From: JBJMHZ01 sp045807125
GTDB taxonomy: Bacteria > Actinomycetota > Actinomycetes > JAWWOL01
Direction: 5' to 3'
Assembly: GCA_045807125.1 (NCBI GenBank)
Contig: JBJMHZ010000008.1
Coordinates: 1 to 64,000 of the forward strand
DNA length: 64,000 nt
The notes beneath the pieces are model-generated. The model was not told where the DNA came from. It ran no database searches and worked only from the letters and a program-made list of their open reading frames with translations. Below, piece after piece: positions 56,278 to 64,000 of this stretch. Position 1 is the stretch's first letter. Each line of letters starts with the position of its first letter. A program made the translations under genes and the position numbers.

Positions 56278-56762
56278 GCATGCGCCCGGGGGCGCGGGTC
56301 GCCGTCGACGTGGGCACCGTCCGCGTCGGCGTCGCGGCGAGCGACGCGCATGGCCTGCTCGCCTCCCCGGTGACGACGCTCGCCCGCGACCAGAGAGGCG
56401 GCCGCGACCTCGACGAGCTGGCCGCGATCGTCGAGGAGCGGCAGGCGGTCGAGGTGATCGTCGGCCTGCCGACCTCGCTGTCCGGCCGGCCGGGCCCGGC
56501 GGCGACCGCCGCCCGCGCGTACGCCGCGATGCTTGCGCAGCGCCTGGTATCCGTACCGGTACGCTTGGTCGACGAGCGGCTGTCCACGGTGAGCGCCGAG
56601 CGCGGGCTGCGCGCGTCGGGCCGGCGGGGCAACGCTCGCGATCGCCGGCAAGTCGTCGACCAGGTCGCTGCGACGGTGTTCCTCCAGGCGGCCCTCGACA
56701 CGGAGCGGGCGACCGGCGCGCCACCAGGCGAGCGGATCGTCCTTGGCGACGGGAGTGCGTGA
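56274..56762 (+). CDS. ruvX: RuvX/YqgF family putative Holliday junction resolvase
   Basis: The 162-residue protein has an RNase H-like fold of the YqgF family. It shows VAVDVGTVRVGVAASD with the conserved acidic residue, VIVGLPTSLSGRPGP, LVDERLSTVSAERGLR and a terminal DQVAATVFLQAALD. In some bacteria YqgF/RuvX processes 16S rRNA ends. The GTG overlaps the alaS stop; ATG 56280 would remove two residues and has GGGAG upstream. It is coupled to mltG, where the order alaS-ruvX-mltG-aroE is widely conserved. Confidence 0.92.
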   Translation: MSMRPGARVAVDVGTVRVGVAASDAHGLLASPVTTLARDQRGGRDLDELAAIVEERQAVEVIVGLPTSLSGRPGPAATAARAYAAMLAQRLVSVPVRLVDERLSTVSAERGLRASGRRGNARDRRQVVDQVAATVFLQAALDTERATGAPPGERIVLGDGSA

Positions 56763-57905
56763 GTGAGCGACTCCGACCGGTCCGGTGACCAGTTCGGTCT
56801 CGGCTTGCAGTTCGACGAGCCGCCCCCGCCGCCGCGACGGCGCCGCCGCGGCGGCGGCCGGGTCGGGCGGGCCGCGATCCTCGTCGGGGCGCTGGTCGTC
56901 GTCCTCGGTGCCCTGGGCGCCGTCGTCATGGGCGGGCGGTCGCTGCTCGACCGGCTCGACGGCAGCGGCCCGGCCGACTACGTGGGAGAGGGCACCGGGA
57001 CGACCGTGGTCCAGGTGCACCCCGGCGACTCCCTCACGCGGGTCGGCCGGGCGCTGGAGGCTGCCGACGTGGTGCGCAGCGTCGAGGCCTTCACGGCAGC
57101 GGCCAGCGGCGACCGGCGGGCCACCGCGCTGCAGCCCGGCTACTACCGCCTGCACCACCGGATGAGCGGCGCCGCGGCGCTGGCCCTGCTGCTCGCCCCG
57201 TCGTCGCGGGTGTCGTCGCGCGTCACCGTGCCGGAGGGCGCCACCGAGTCCCACGTGCTGCGGCTCTACGACACCAGGACGCCGCTCGACCTCGCCGCGC
57301 TGCGGGCGGCCGTGCGCTCGCCCGCGGCCACTCCGCTGCCGCCCTACGCGCACGGGCGGGCCGAGGGCTTCCTCTTCCCGTCGACGTACGACGTCGACCC
57401 CGGCGTGTCGGCCGACGGTGCCATCAGCGCCATGGTGGCGCAGTTCGCGAAGCACGCCGACGCGCTCGGCCTCACCGGCGGCGCGCAGCAGCTCGGGATG
57501 ACGCCGTACCAGGTCGTCACCGTCGCGTCGATCCTCGAGAAGGAGGCCGGCGTCGCCGCCGACTTCCCGAAGGTCGCCAGGGTGATCTACAACCGGCTCG
57601 CAGCCGGGATGCCGCTGCAGCTGGACTCGACGCTCAACTACGTCCTCGCCGAGCGCAAGGCCCACCTGACCACGGCCGACCTGCGCAACCCGTCCGCGTA
57701 CAACACGTACGCGCACCGCGGCCTCCCGCCGACGCCGATCGACAACCCGGGCGAGCGCGCGCTGGCGGCCGCGCTGCACCCCGCGCCAGGCGACTGGATC
57801 TACTTCATCACGGTGGACAAGGCCGGGCACTCCGCCTTCACCGCCAGCTACCAGGAGTTCCTCCGGCTCAAGGCGAAGGCCAAGCGCGACGGTGTCATCA
57901 ACTGA
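56763..57905 (+). CDS. mltG: Endolytic murein transglycosylase MltG
   Basis: MltG (YceG) cleaves nascent peptidoglycan glycan strands, terminating their growth. The 380-residue product has an Arg-rich, Pro-rich cytoplasmic N-terminus (about 1-35), one TM helix (about 36-56), a LysM-like region and the YceG domain with the catalytic Glu in VASILEKEAGVAADFPKVA, plus YNTYAHRGLPPTPIDNPG. GTG 56763 directly follows the ruvX stop. The end overlaps aroE by 14 bp. Assignment rests on the full motif set. Confidence 0.95.
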   Translation: MSDSDRSGDQFGLGLQFDEPPPPPRRRRRGGGRVGRAAILVGALVVVLGALGAVVMGGRSLLDRLDGSGPADYVGEGTGTTVVQVHPGDSLTRVGRALEAADVVRSVEAFTAAASGDRRATALQPGYYRLHHRMSGAAALALLLAPSSRVSSRVTVPEGATESHVLRLYDTRTPLDLAALRAAVRSPAATPLPPYAHGRAEGFLFPSTYDVDPGVSADGAISAMVAQFAKHADALGLTGGAQQLGMTPYQVVTVASILEKEAGVAADFPKVARVIYNRLAAGMPLQLDSTLNYVLAERKAHLTTADLRNPSAYNTYAHRGLPPTPIDNPGERALAAALHPAPGDWIYFITVDKAGHSAFTASYQEFLRLKAKAKRDGVIN

Positions 57906-58758
57906 GCGGCTGCCCGTCGTCCGGGCCGCCGTCCTCGGCTCGCCGATAGCGCACAGCCTCTCGCCGGTCCTGCACCGCGCCGCCTACGCCGAGCTGGGCC
58001 TGGACTGGGCGTACGACGTGATCGAGTGCGACGTCGCCGCCCTCCCGGCGGCGCTCGGCGCGCTCGCCACCGCGCCGCCGCCCGCGTACGCCGGCGCCTC
58101 GCTCACGATGCCGCTGAAGCTCGCCGCCTGGCGGCTGGTCGACGTCCGCGCGCCCAGCGCGGAGGTGGTGGGCGCGGTCAACGCCGTGCTGTTCGAGGAC
58201 GGCCGGCTGGTCGGCCACAACACCGACGTCGCCGGGCTGGTCGCGGCGATCGGCGAGACCGGCCGGGCCGGTGCGCCCGACCGGGCCGCCGTGCTCGGCG
58301 GCGGGGGAGCGGCCCGCGCGGCGGTCGCGGCCCTCGCCCGGCTCGGCGCGGCCGAGGTCACCGTCGTCGTCCGCGCGCCGGCCCGCGCCGCGTCGCTGGC
58401 CGAGATGGGGGAGCGGCTCGGCATCCGCGTCGAGGTCGCCAGCTGGGCCGGTGCGGCGGCCGCGATCGGCGGCGCGCCCCTGGTCGTCGCGGCTACCCCG
58501 CCAGGGGCTGCCGACGGCCTCGCCGCTGCCGGCTGGCCACCCGGCACGGCGCTCGTCGACGTCTGCTACGCGCCGTGGCCGACCGCGCTCGCCGCGGCGG
58601 CCGCGGCGGCCGGCGCGCCCGTCGTCGGCGGCCTCGCGATGCTCGTCGGGCAGGCCGCCGAGGCGGTCGAGCTGATGACCGGGCGACCGGCGCCGGTCGC
58701 CGCCATGCGGGCGGCTGGAGAGGCGGCGCTGGCGGCGCTGGCGGCCCGCGAGGCCTGA
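57892..58758 (+). CDS. aroE: Shikimate dehydrogenase
   Basis: AroE reduces 3-dehydroshikimate to shikimate with NADPH. The 288-residue product has VLGSPIAHSLSPVLHRAAYA with the substrate-binding Ser pair, SLTMPLKLAAW with the catalytic Lys, AVNAVLFEDGRLVGHNTD, and the NADPH-binding GGGGAARAAVAAL. GTG 57892 lies within the mltG end. The N-terminal half is a standard AroE; the Ala-rich C-terminal part is more variable. It closes the conserved block before a large intergenic gap. Confidence 0.93.
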   Translation: MSSTERLPVVRAAVLGSPIAHSLSPVLHRAAYAELGLDWAYDVIECDVAALPAALGALATAPPPAYAGASLTMPLKLAAWRLVDVRAPSAEVVGAVNAVLFEDGRLVGHNTDVAGLVAAIGETGRAGAPDRAAVLGGGGAARAAVAALARLGAAEVTVVVRAPARAASLAEMGERLGIRVEVASWAGAAAAIGGAPLVVAATPPGAADGLAAAGWPPGTALVDVCYAPWPTALAAAAAAAGAPVVGGLAMLVGQAAEAVELMTGRPAPVAAMRAAGEAALAALAAREA

Positions 58759-58813
58759 GCCGCGCCCACGCTGCCCCCACTCGGCGCCGGCCCGCAGATG
58801 GTGCCCCTCCCGC

Positions 58814-58845
58814 ATCGATTGCGGATTCGGCAATCGATTGCGGAT
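58814..58845 (+). repeat. Direct repeat upstream of the roadblock/PATAN/GTPase/pilB genes
   Basis: ATCGATTGCGGAT occurs at 58814-58826 and again, unchanged, at 58833-58845, a 19-bp period (almost two helical turns). Between them the palindrome GCAATCGATTGC (58830-58841) overlaps the second copy. This AT-richer cluster in a GC-rich intergenic region is a candidate operator. It lies 164 bp before the roadblock gene. Confidence 0.6.
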
Positions 58846-59008
58846 CCCGCAACCGGCCGGGGCGAGGAGGCGCCGGCGAGCGGCCATGCGGCGCCGGCGA
58901 GGTCGCCGAAAGTCCGGCCGATCCGCGGTCAAGGACGGCGGCGAGACGGCCGATGCACGTCGGGAGGCCACCGGAAGGGTCCGGTCCAGCCGACGAGGAG
59001 CGTGCGAT

Positions 59009-59728
59009 ATGTCCGACCTGCGGCCGCTGCCAGGGGACTCGACCAGCCGGTCGGGCCGGCTGGACCGGGTCGTCGCCGATCTGATCACCCAGGCCCCCGA
59101 GATCGAGGCGGCCGCGGTCGTCACGTTCGACGGGCTGCCGATGGTGTCGGCCCTGCCCCCCGGCATGGACGAGGACCGGGTGGCCGCCATGAGCGCCGCC
59201 CTGCTCTCGCTCGGCGAGCGGGCTGCCGAGGGCCTCGGCCGCGGCGAGCTCTCCCAGGTCTACATCGAGGGCGAGTCCGGCACCGTCTTCCTGATCTCCT
59301 GCGACAACGAGGCCGTCCTCGTCGCGGTGGCTGCCGCCGGCGCGAAGGCCGGCCTCATGCTCTACGAGGTCCGCCGCGCCGCCGCGTCGATCGCCGGCGT
59401 GCTGCGCGAGGACGATGCGCTCGCCGCCTCCGCGGCACCTGTCGCGCAGGAGGCGCCCGCGGCCCCTGTCGTGCCGTTCCCGGCGCCGACCCAGCCCGCC
59501 GAGGCGCCGGTCGCCGAGCCGGTCCAGCCGCTGTACGCGGAGCAGCTCGCAGCGTCGGCAGCGTCGGCCACCTCAGCCACCTCAGCCACGTCGGCCCCGC
59601 TCGGTTACCCCCACCAGGCGCCGCTCGAGGCGTCGCCGCAGGCCGTGAACGGCTCGGCCGGGGGGACCGGCTGGTCGTCGTACGCGCCGGGCAGCTCGAC
59701 GCCCGGCGAGCCCACCCCCTGGTCCTGA
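59009..59728 (+). CDS. Roadblock/LC7-domain protein, MglB-like
   Basis: The 239-residue protein has a roadblock/LC7 domain (about 12-122) with LDRVVADLITQAPEIEAAAVV and LGRGELSQVYIEGESGTVFL, typical of GTPase-activating or scaffolding partners of small GTPases such as MglB with MglA. The remaining 115 residues are Ala/Pro/Ser-rich with short repeats (ATSATSATSAP) and likely unstructured. I chose ATG 59009 because GGAG lies eight bases upstream. Two genes downstream is a small GTPase; with it, a MglA/MglB-like pair is suggested. Confidence 0.85.
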   Translation: MSDLRPLPGDSTSRSGRLDRVVADLITQAPEIEAAAVVTFDGLPMVSALPPGMDEDRVAAMSAALLSLGERAAEGLGRGELSQVYIEGESGTVFLISCDNEAVLVAVAAAGAKAGLMLYEVRRAAASIAGVLREDDALAASAAPVAQEAPAAPVVPFPAPTQPAEAPVAEPVQPLYAEQLAASAASATSATSATSAPLGYPHQAPLEASPQAVNGSAGGTGWSSYAPGSSTPGEPTPWS

Positions 59729-59777
59729 CGCACCACCGGCAGCGAAACCCGGAAACCAACACGACAGGAGAGCGGGC

Positions 59778-61031
59778 GTGAGACTCGAGGGCACACTCGA
59801 TGCCTTCAGCCTGCCGGACATCTTCCAGCTGCTGAGCTTCACGAAGAAGACCGGCGCGCTGCACCTGCGCCGCACCGGGCTGCACGGCGTCGTCCACTTC
59901 GCCAGCGGCTCGGTGACCGGCGCCAGCTCCGACGAGGCGCGCCGCGGGCTCGCCCGCCGGCTGGCCGGCGCCGGCGTAGCGTCCGACGAGGCGCTCACCG
60001 CCGCGGTCGAGCGGTGCGCGGCCGATCCGCGGCTTGGCGTCGCCGCCGCGCTGCGCGACGCGGGCGCGGCCGATGAGGGCACGCTGCACGGCTTCGTCGC
60101 CGAGCAGGCCATCGACGCCGTCTTCGACCTGCTGCGCTGGCCAGAGGGCGACTTCGCCTTCGTCGTCGACCAGGGCAACCCCGACGACGTCGGCGTCTCG
60201 CTCCCGGTCGACGAGCTGGTGGACGAGGCCCGGCGCCGCATGGACGCATGGCAGACCGTCTCCAGGACGATCCCCTCGCCCGACTCGGTGCCCTCGCTCG
60301 TCTCGCACCCCGTGGCCGACCCGGTCGTGAGCCGCGACGAGTGGGCGCTGCTCGGGCTGGTTGACGGCCGGCGCAGCGTCGCGGAGATCGTCGCCCTCAC
60401 CGGGCGCGGCGAGTACGCGGTGGTGTCCTGCCTCGCCGGGCTGGTCGACCGGGGACTGGTCGGCGTCGTCGTCAGCGGCGAGGCCGCCGACGCGGCGACG
60501 CTGCTCGGCCGCCGGCACGCCCTGCTCGGCCGCCTCGAGCCGGACGCGGACGCCATCGCCCCGCCGGCTGAGCCCGTTGGGCCCGCCGAGCCCGTTGGCC
60601 AGCCGGCCGAGCCGGCTGCCCAGGCTCCGGTGCAGCTGCGCTCCGTGCCGCAGCAGGCGCCCGACCCCGACCGGCTGCTCGCCGTGGCCCCGGCGATCCC
60701 GGCGCCGACCGCGCTGCACGACCGCACGGCCGGCGACCACCAGGCCAACCACCATGCCAACCACCATGCCAACCACCAGGCCAACGGGCACGCCGCCGCG
60801 CCTGCGCCCGCGCCCACCGTGACCCCTGCGCGGCCCGAGCCGTTCCTGCCCCGGCGCCAGCCCGACCACCCGGAGGACCAGGCGCAGAGCGCACTGCTCG
60901 TGCCGGCTTCGGTCGGGAGCGCGGCGGTGGCCACCGAGCCGGCGCTCGCGCCGGCGTCGTCCATCGAGCGGGATCCGAGCGTGAACAAGAGCCTGCTGCT
61001 TCGACTGATCGCCGGCGTGCGGGGGTTGTGA
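59778..61031 (+). CDS. DUF4388 (PATAN) domain protein
   Basis: The 417-residue protein begins MRLEGTLDAFSLPDIFQLLS and FTKKTGALHLRRTG, which is the DUF4388/PATAN domain start (about 1-150), including VVHFASGSVTGASSDEARRG. PATAN domains occur in two-component and pilus regulation (PatA/PilG-type). A second helical segment (about 175-260) follows, with EWALLGLVDGRRSVAEIVALTG. The C-terminal 150 residues are low-complexity and contain a short NHHAN repeat (about 320-335). GTG 59778 has AGGAGAG upstream. Operonic with the roadblock gene and the GTPase. Confidence 0.82.
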   Translation: MRLEGTLDAFSLPDIFQLLSFTKKTGALHLRRTGLHGVVHFASGSVTGASSDEARRGLARRLAGAGVASDEALTAAVERCAADPRLGVAAALRDAGAADEGTLHGFVAEQAIDAVFDLLRWPEGDFAFVVDQGNPDDVGVSLPVDELVDEARRRMDAWQTVSRTIPSPDSVPSLVSHPVADPVVSRDEWALLGLVDGRRSVAEIVALTGRGEYAVVSCLAGLVDRGLVGVVVSGEAADAATLLGRRHALLGRLEPDADAIAPPAEPVGPAEPVGQPAEPAAQAPVQLRSVPQQAPDPDRLLAVAPAIPAPTALHDRTAGDHQANHHANHHANHQANGHAAAPAPAPTVTPARPEPFLPRRQPDHPEDQAQSALLVPASVGSAAVATEPALAPASSIERDPSVNKSLLLRLIAGVRGL

Positions 61032-61615
61032 CCATGACCATGAGACCACGCCGGCGGACGAGCGGGCAGGCCGTCAAGATCGTCGTCACCGGGCCGTTCT
61101 CGGCCGGCAAGACGACGCTGATCCGGACGATCAGCGAGATCACCGTGCTGTCGACGGAGAAGGACATCACCGACGAGACCAGGTCCCGCAAGAGCGAGAC
61201 CACGGTGGCGATGGACTTCGGCCGCATCACGATCGACCGCGACCTCGTGCTGTACCTGTTCGGCACGCCGGGCCAGGACCGCTTCGACTTCATGTGGGAG
61301 ATCCTCGGCGAGGGCATGCTCGGCTACGTCCTGCTGCTCGACGCCGCGCGGCCGGAGTCGCTCGACGAGGCGGTCGGCATCCTCGCGGCGTTCCGCCGGA
61401 TGGCGCGCGTCCCGTTCGTCGTCGCCCTCAACCGCACGGACGGCATCGACCAGGAGGACGAGCACCGGGTGCGCGAGCGGCTCGACCTCGGCGCCGAGGT
61501 ACCGGTCGTGCCCTGCGACGCGACCGACCGCGAGTCGGTGAAGTCCGTCCTGCTCGCCCTGCTTTATGCGGTGGCCGACACCCTGGACGACAGTGCGCAA
61601 GCCGTCCACGTCTGA
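61028..61615 (+). CDS. Small Ras-like GTPase, MglA/CvnD-type
   Basis: The 195-residue protein is a small GTPase. G1 is VVTGPFSAGKTTLIRTIS, G3 is LYLFGTPGQDRFDFMWE and G4 is ALNRTDGID, where the usual NKxD Lys is Arg. It has the compact size of the MglA and CvnD families; neighbouring roadblock protein supports a GTPase/effector module. GTG 61028 overlaps the preceding stop; in-frame ATGs at 61034 and 61040 are alternative starts. It precedes pilB, so it may control pilus assembly or localisation, an inference from location. Confidence 0.88.
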   Translation: MTMTMRPRRRTSGQAVKIVVTGPFSAGKTTLIRTISEITVLSTEKDITDETRSRKSETTVAMDFGRITIDRDLVLYLFGTPGQDRFDFMWEILGEGMLGYVLLLDAARPESLDEAVGILAAFRRMARVPFVVALNRTDGIDQEDEHRVRERLDLGAEVPVVPCDATDRESVKSVLLALLYAVADTLDDSAQAVHV

Positions 61616-61656
61616 CCGGCGTCGAGCATGACGACGGGCGCGACGGGACGGCACCG

Positions 61657-61872
61657 GTGATCGGGCGGCGGGCCGCCGCGCGCCTCGCCCGTCGGTACGC
61701 CGGCCGGGGCGCAGCGCTGCCCGCGCCGCGTCCCCCCGGCCGGCCGGCCGGGCAGTCCGTGGTGCAGCTGTGGTTCACCGACGACACGAGCCTTGCGCTG
61801 ACTCCTGACGACCCGCTGGCGCGCGCCCTGCAAGCGATCGCGGCAGCCATCGTCGGCCCGCCGCCGTCCTGA
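61657..61872 (+). CDS. Short unassigned protein between GTPase and pilB
   Basis: A 71-codon frame from GTG 61657 to TGA 61870-61872 has an Arg/Ala/Pro-rich N-terminus and a protein-like end, VVQLWFTDDTSLALTPDDPLARALQAI. It sits on the pilB strand, with only a weak purine-rich site upstream and no homology I recognise. It could be a real small gene of the operon or a chance frame. Confidence 0.4.
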   Translation: MIGRRAAARLARRYAGRGAALPAPRPPGRPAGQSVVQLWFTDDTSLALTPDDPLARALQAIAAAIVGPPPS

Positions 61873-62023
61873 CCGGGCAACGCCGGCAGCCGGGCCCGGG
61901 CACCGCGCTCGAGCGCTGCGCGCAGCGCGCGCGACCGGCCGTCAAGGACCGGCGCCGCCGCGCCGATGGGACGAGAGACCTCGGCCAGGACCAGAGCCCG
62001 ACCAGCTAGCGGAGACCGCCACG

Positions 62024-63691
62024 ATGAAGCAGCTCGGTGACATCCTGCTCGACGGCGGCCTGGTCACCCGCGACCAGTTGACCGAGGCGTACGAGGAGCA
62101 CCAGCGGCTGGGGCGCAGCCTCGGCCGGGTGCTCGTCGACCGCGGCGTGCTGTCCGAGAGCCAGCTGGTGGCCGCGCTCGCCCAGCAGATCGGGCTGCGG
62201 TTCGTCGACCTGACCGAGTACCCGGTCGACGGGTCGGCCGTCGCGCGGGTGCCTGAGCCGGTGTGCCGGCGGCACACCGCCCTGCCCATCGGCTACGAGG
62301 AGGGCCGGCTGCTCGTCGCGATGGCCGACCCGGCCAACGTCTTCGCGATCGACGACATCCGCTCGATCACCGGCGTCGAGGTCAAGCCGCTCGTCGCCAC
62401 CAGGGCCGACGTGCTGCAGGCCATCAACCGCTACCACCGCGCCGACGCGGACCTCGACGACCTGACGTCGTCGTTCGAGGCCGACGCCACCGACCTCGAC
62501 GACCTCGCCAACGTCAAGGAGGTCGTCGAGGAAGCGCCCATCGTCAAGTTCGTCAACCTGCTCATCACGCAGGCCATCCAGGACCGCGCGTCCGACATCC
62601 ACCTCGAGCCGGGGGAGCGGGAGCTGCGGGTGCGGTTCCGCATCGACGGCGTGCTGCACGAGGTGATGAAGTCGCCGAAGAACATCCAGGCCGGCGTCAT
62701 CAGCCGCCTGAAGATCATGGCCGAGCTGAACATCGCCGAGAAGCGCGTGCCGCAGGACGGCCGGTTGTCGGTGACCCACCAGGGCAAGAAGATCGACCTG
62801 CGGATGGCGACACTGCCGACGGTGTGGGGCGAGAAGGTCGTCATGCGGGTGCTCGACAACTCCACGGCCCGGCTCACGCTCGCCGATCTCGGCTTCAGCG
62901 ACGACAACTACCTGCGCTACTCGGCCAGCTTCGGCAAGCCCTACGGCATGATCCTGGTCACCGGCCCCACCGGGTCCGGCAAGTCGACCACCCTGTACGC
63001 GACGCTCAACATCGTCTCGACGTCGGAGAAGAACGTCATCACGGTCGAGGATCCGGTCGAGTACCGCTTGCCCGGCATCAACCAGGTGCAGGTCAACAAC
63101 AAGGCGGGCCTCACGTTCGCGGCGGCGCTGCGCTCGATCCTGCGGTCCGACCCCGACATCGTCCTCATCGGCGAGATCCGCGACCACGAGACGGCGCAGA
63201 TCGCCGTCGAGGCCGCGCTCACCGGTCACCTCGTGCTGTCGACGCTGCACACCAACGACGCGCCGAGCGCGGTCACCCGGCTCATCGAGATGGACCTCGA
63301 GCCCTTCCTCGTCGGGTCCGCCATCGACTGCGTGCTGGCGCAGCGGCTCGCCCGCCGCCTCTGCACGAAGTGCAGGGAGGCGTACGTCCCGACGCCGGAG
63401 GCGCTCGTGCAGAACCGCTTCCCGTGGACGCCGGGCGAGGACCTGCCGACGCTCTACCGGCCGGTCGGCTGCTCGGCGTGCTCGAAGACGGGCTACAAGG
63501 GCCGGCTGGCGCTGCACGAGGTGATGGTCGTCTCGGAGGAGGTCGAGCGCCTCGCCGTCGAGCGGGCCTCGTCCGTCGCCATCAACCGGGTCGCGGTCGA
63601 GCAGGGGATGACGACCCTGCGCAGCGACGGGATGCGCAAGGTGCTCGACGGCGTCACCTCGCTGGAGGAGATCCTCCGCGTCGTCGTGTGA
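62024..63691 (+). CDS. pilB: Type IV pilus assembly ATPase PilB/GspE
   Basis: PilB is the hexameric ATPase that drives type IV pilus extension. The 555-residue product has an N-terminal MshEN-like domain (about 1-140; two copies of an LG-x-x-L-x-x-x-G-x-L-type motif, LGDILLDGGLVTRDQL and LGRVLVDRGVLSESQL), which in relatives binds c-di-GMP. The ATPase core follows: Walker A GPTGSGKSTT (314-323), Asp box EDPVEY, Walker B-like IVLIGEIRDHETA, and His box STLHTNDAP. A CxxC...CxxC zinc motif (Cys447, Cys450, then CSAC) is typical of this class. ATG 62024. Confidence 0.96.
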   Translation: MKQLGDILLDGGLVTRDQLTEAYEEHQRLGRSLGRVLVDRGVLSESQLVAALAQQIGLRFVDLTEYPVDGSAVARVPEPVCRRHTALPIGYEEGRLLVAMADPANVFAIDDIRSITGVEVKPLVATRADVLQAINRYHRADADLDDLTSSFEADATDLDDLANVKEVVEEAPIVKFVNLLITQAIQDRASDIHLEPGERELRVRFRIDGVLHEVMKSPKNIQAGVISRLKIMAELNIAEKRVPQDGRLSVTHQGKKIDLRMATLPTVWGEKVVMRVLDNSTARLTLADLGFSDDNYLRYSASFGKPYGMILVTGPTGSGKSTTLYATLNIVSTSEKNVITVEDPVEYRLPGINQVQVNNKAGLTFAAALRSILRSDPDIVLIGEIRDHETAQIAVEAALTGHLVLSTLHTNDAPSAVTRLIEMDLEPFLVGSAIDCVLAQRLARRLCTKCREAYVPTPEALVQNRFPWTPGEDLPTLYRPVGCSACSKTGYKGRLALHEVMVVSEEVERLAVERASSVAINRVAVEQGMTTLRSDGMRKVLDGVTSLEEILRVVV

Positions 63692-63822
63692 CGCCGCCGC
63701 GGCTCCGGTCGGCGCAGCGCGCGCTCGGCCGTCCGCCTCAAGCAGGTCACCCTGCCAGCCGATGCCAGGTGAGTCCGCGATCCATGCGGGATCGTGGCCG
63801 AGCTTGCGCGGGAGGCAAGGGC

Positions 63823-64000
63823 GTGGACGCCACTCCGTTCGACGACTTCTACGGGTCGACGTCGGCGGCCGGGCTGCCGTCGGGCTCCGACGCACTCCCG
63901 GCCCCGGCGGCGGTCTCGCCGCTCGATCCGGCCTGGACGCCGACGCCCGTCGCTCCGCTCGCTCCGGTGGCACCGGTGGCACCCGTGGCACCGGTGGCCG
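63823..64000 (+). CDS. Start of a Pro/Ala-rich protein, truncated by window edge
   Basis: GTG 63823 has GGAGG seven bases upstream and opens a frame to the right edge (59 codons visible). The visible part reads MDATPFDDFYGSTSAAG, then Pro/Ala/Ser-rich with an APVAPVAPVAP repeat near the end. In pilus operons the gene after pilB is often pilT, and a low-complexity N-terminal extension would be possible; no ATPase motif is visible yet. The real identity lies beyond the window. Confidence 0.6.
   Translation, partial: MDATPFDDFYGSTSAAGLPSGSDALPAPAAVSPLDPAWTPTPVAPLAPVAPVAPVAPVA

Noticed and set aside
58798..59781. Alternative long frame across the roadblock gene
   Set aside because: Out of frame with the roadblock domain, and the composition is that of a shadow frame.

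Overview
The window is a gene-dense, very GC-rich stretch of an actinobacterial chromosome. The evidence is the heavy G/C bias at codon third positions, many GTG starts, frequent ATGA/GTGA overlaps, TANNNT -10 boxes set almost directly on start codons, an SsgA/SsgB-family protein, and the phosphatidylinositol mannoside genes pgsA-patA-pimA. From about 24.8 to 58.8 kb the gene order follows the thrS-to-aroE block known from Mycobacterium and Streptomyces. An ssgB-like gene upstream and a type IV pilus ATPase downstream suggest a morphologically complex or motile actinomycete outside Mycobacterium. Genus and species cannot be read from the sequence.

Region 1-14.2 kb is accessory. It holds mscL with a C-terminal zinc-ribbon-like tail, a lipoprotein, an ArsR/SRPBCC pair whose start codon lies inside a perfect palindrome, and an ECF sigma factor with a membrane-anchored partner. 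It continues with a pirin, a UBP zinc finger, a Thr/Ser-rich mini-protein, a zinc metallopeptidase, an EF-hand-like secreted protein and a response regulator/histidine kinase pair. Next come an MFS transporter and two tandem 445-residue paralogues whose motif order looks like a circularly permuted ATP-grasp enzyme. A second copy of the transporter's upstream DNA precedes the second paralogue, and a 41-codon secreted peptide with adjacent cysteines lies beyond it.

Region 14.2-24.8 kb carries a minus-strand tRNA-Gly/Cys/Val cluster and a histidine-degradation segment (hutH and hutU, separated by a class IV aminotransferase and a GNAT). It also has ssgB, a separate tRNA-Val(CAC) followed by a gene-poor 770 bp, and two divergent secreted proteins: a PD40/fibronectin-type propeller protein and a GH26-like glycosidase.

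Region 24.8-58.8 kb is the conserved housekeeping block. In order it encodes thrS, a HIT protein, an EF-G2-like GTPase (opposite strand), pgsA-patA-pimA, a LemA-like protein, pdxS-pdxT-yebC, LexA-boxed ruvC-ruvA-ruvB, yajC-secD-secF, apt-relA, a GGDEF protein and a cyclophilin on the opposite strand, an MBL hydrolase, hisS-aspS, rarA, two small membrane proteins, alaS, ruvX, mltG and aroE.

Region 58.8-64 kb starts a type IV pilus locus. It has a roadblock (MglB-like) protein, a DUF4388/PATAN protein, a small MglA-like GTPase, a short unassigned gene, pilB with a MshEN-type N-terminus, and the Pro/Ala-rich start of another protein cut by the window edge. A pair of direct repeats sits upstream. 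The roadblock/PATAN/GTPase set next to PilB is the most suggestive system here: a candidate polarity or second-messenger switch for an actinobacterial pilus.
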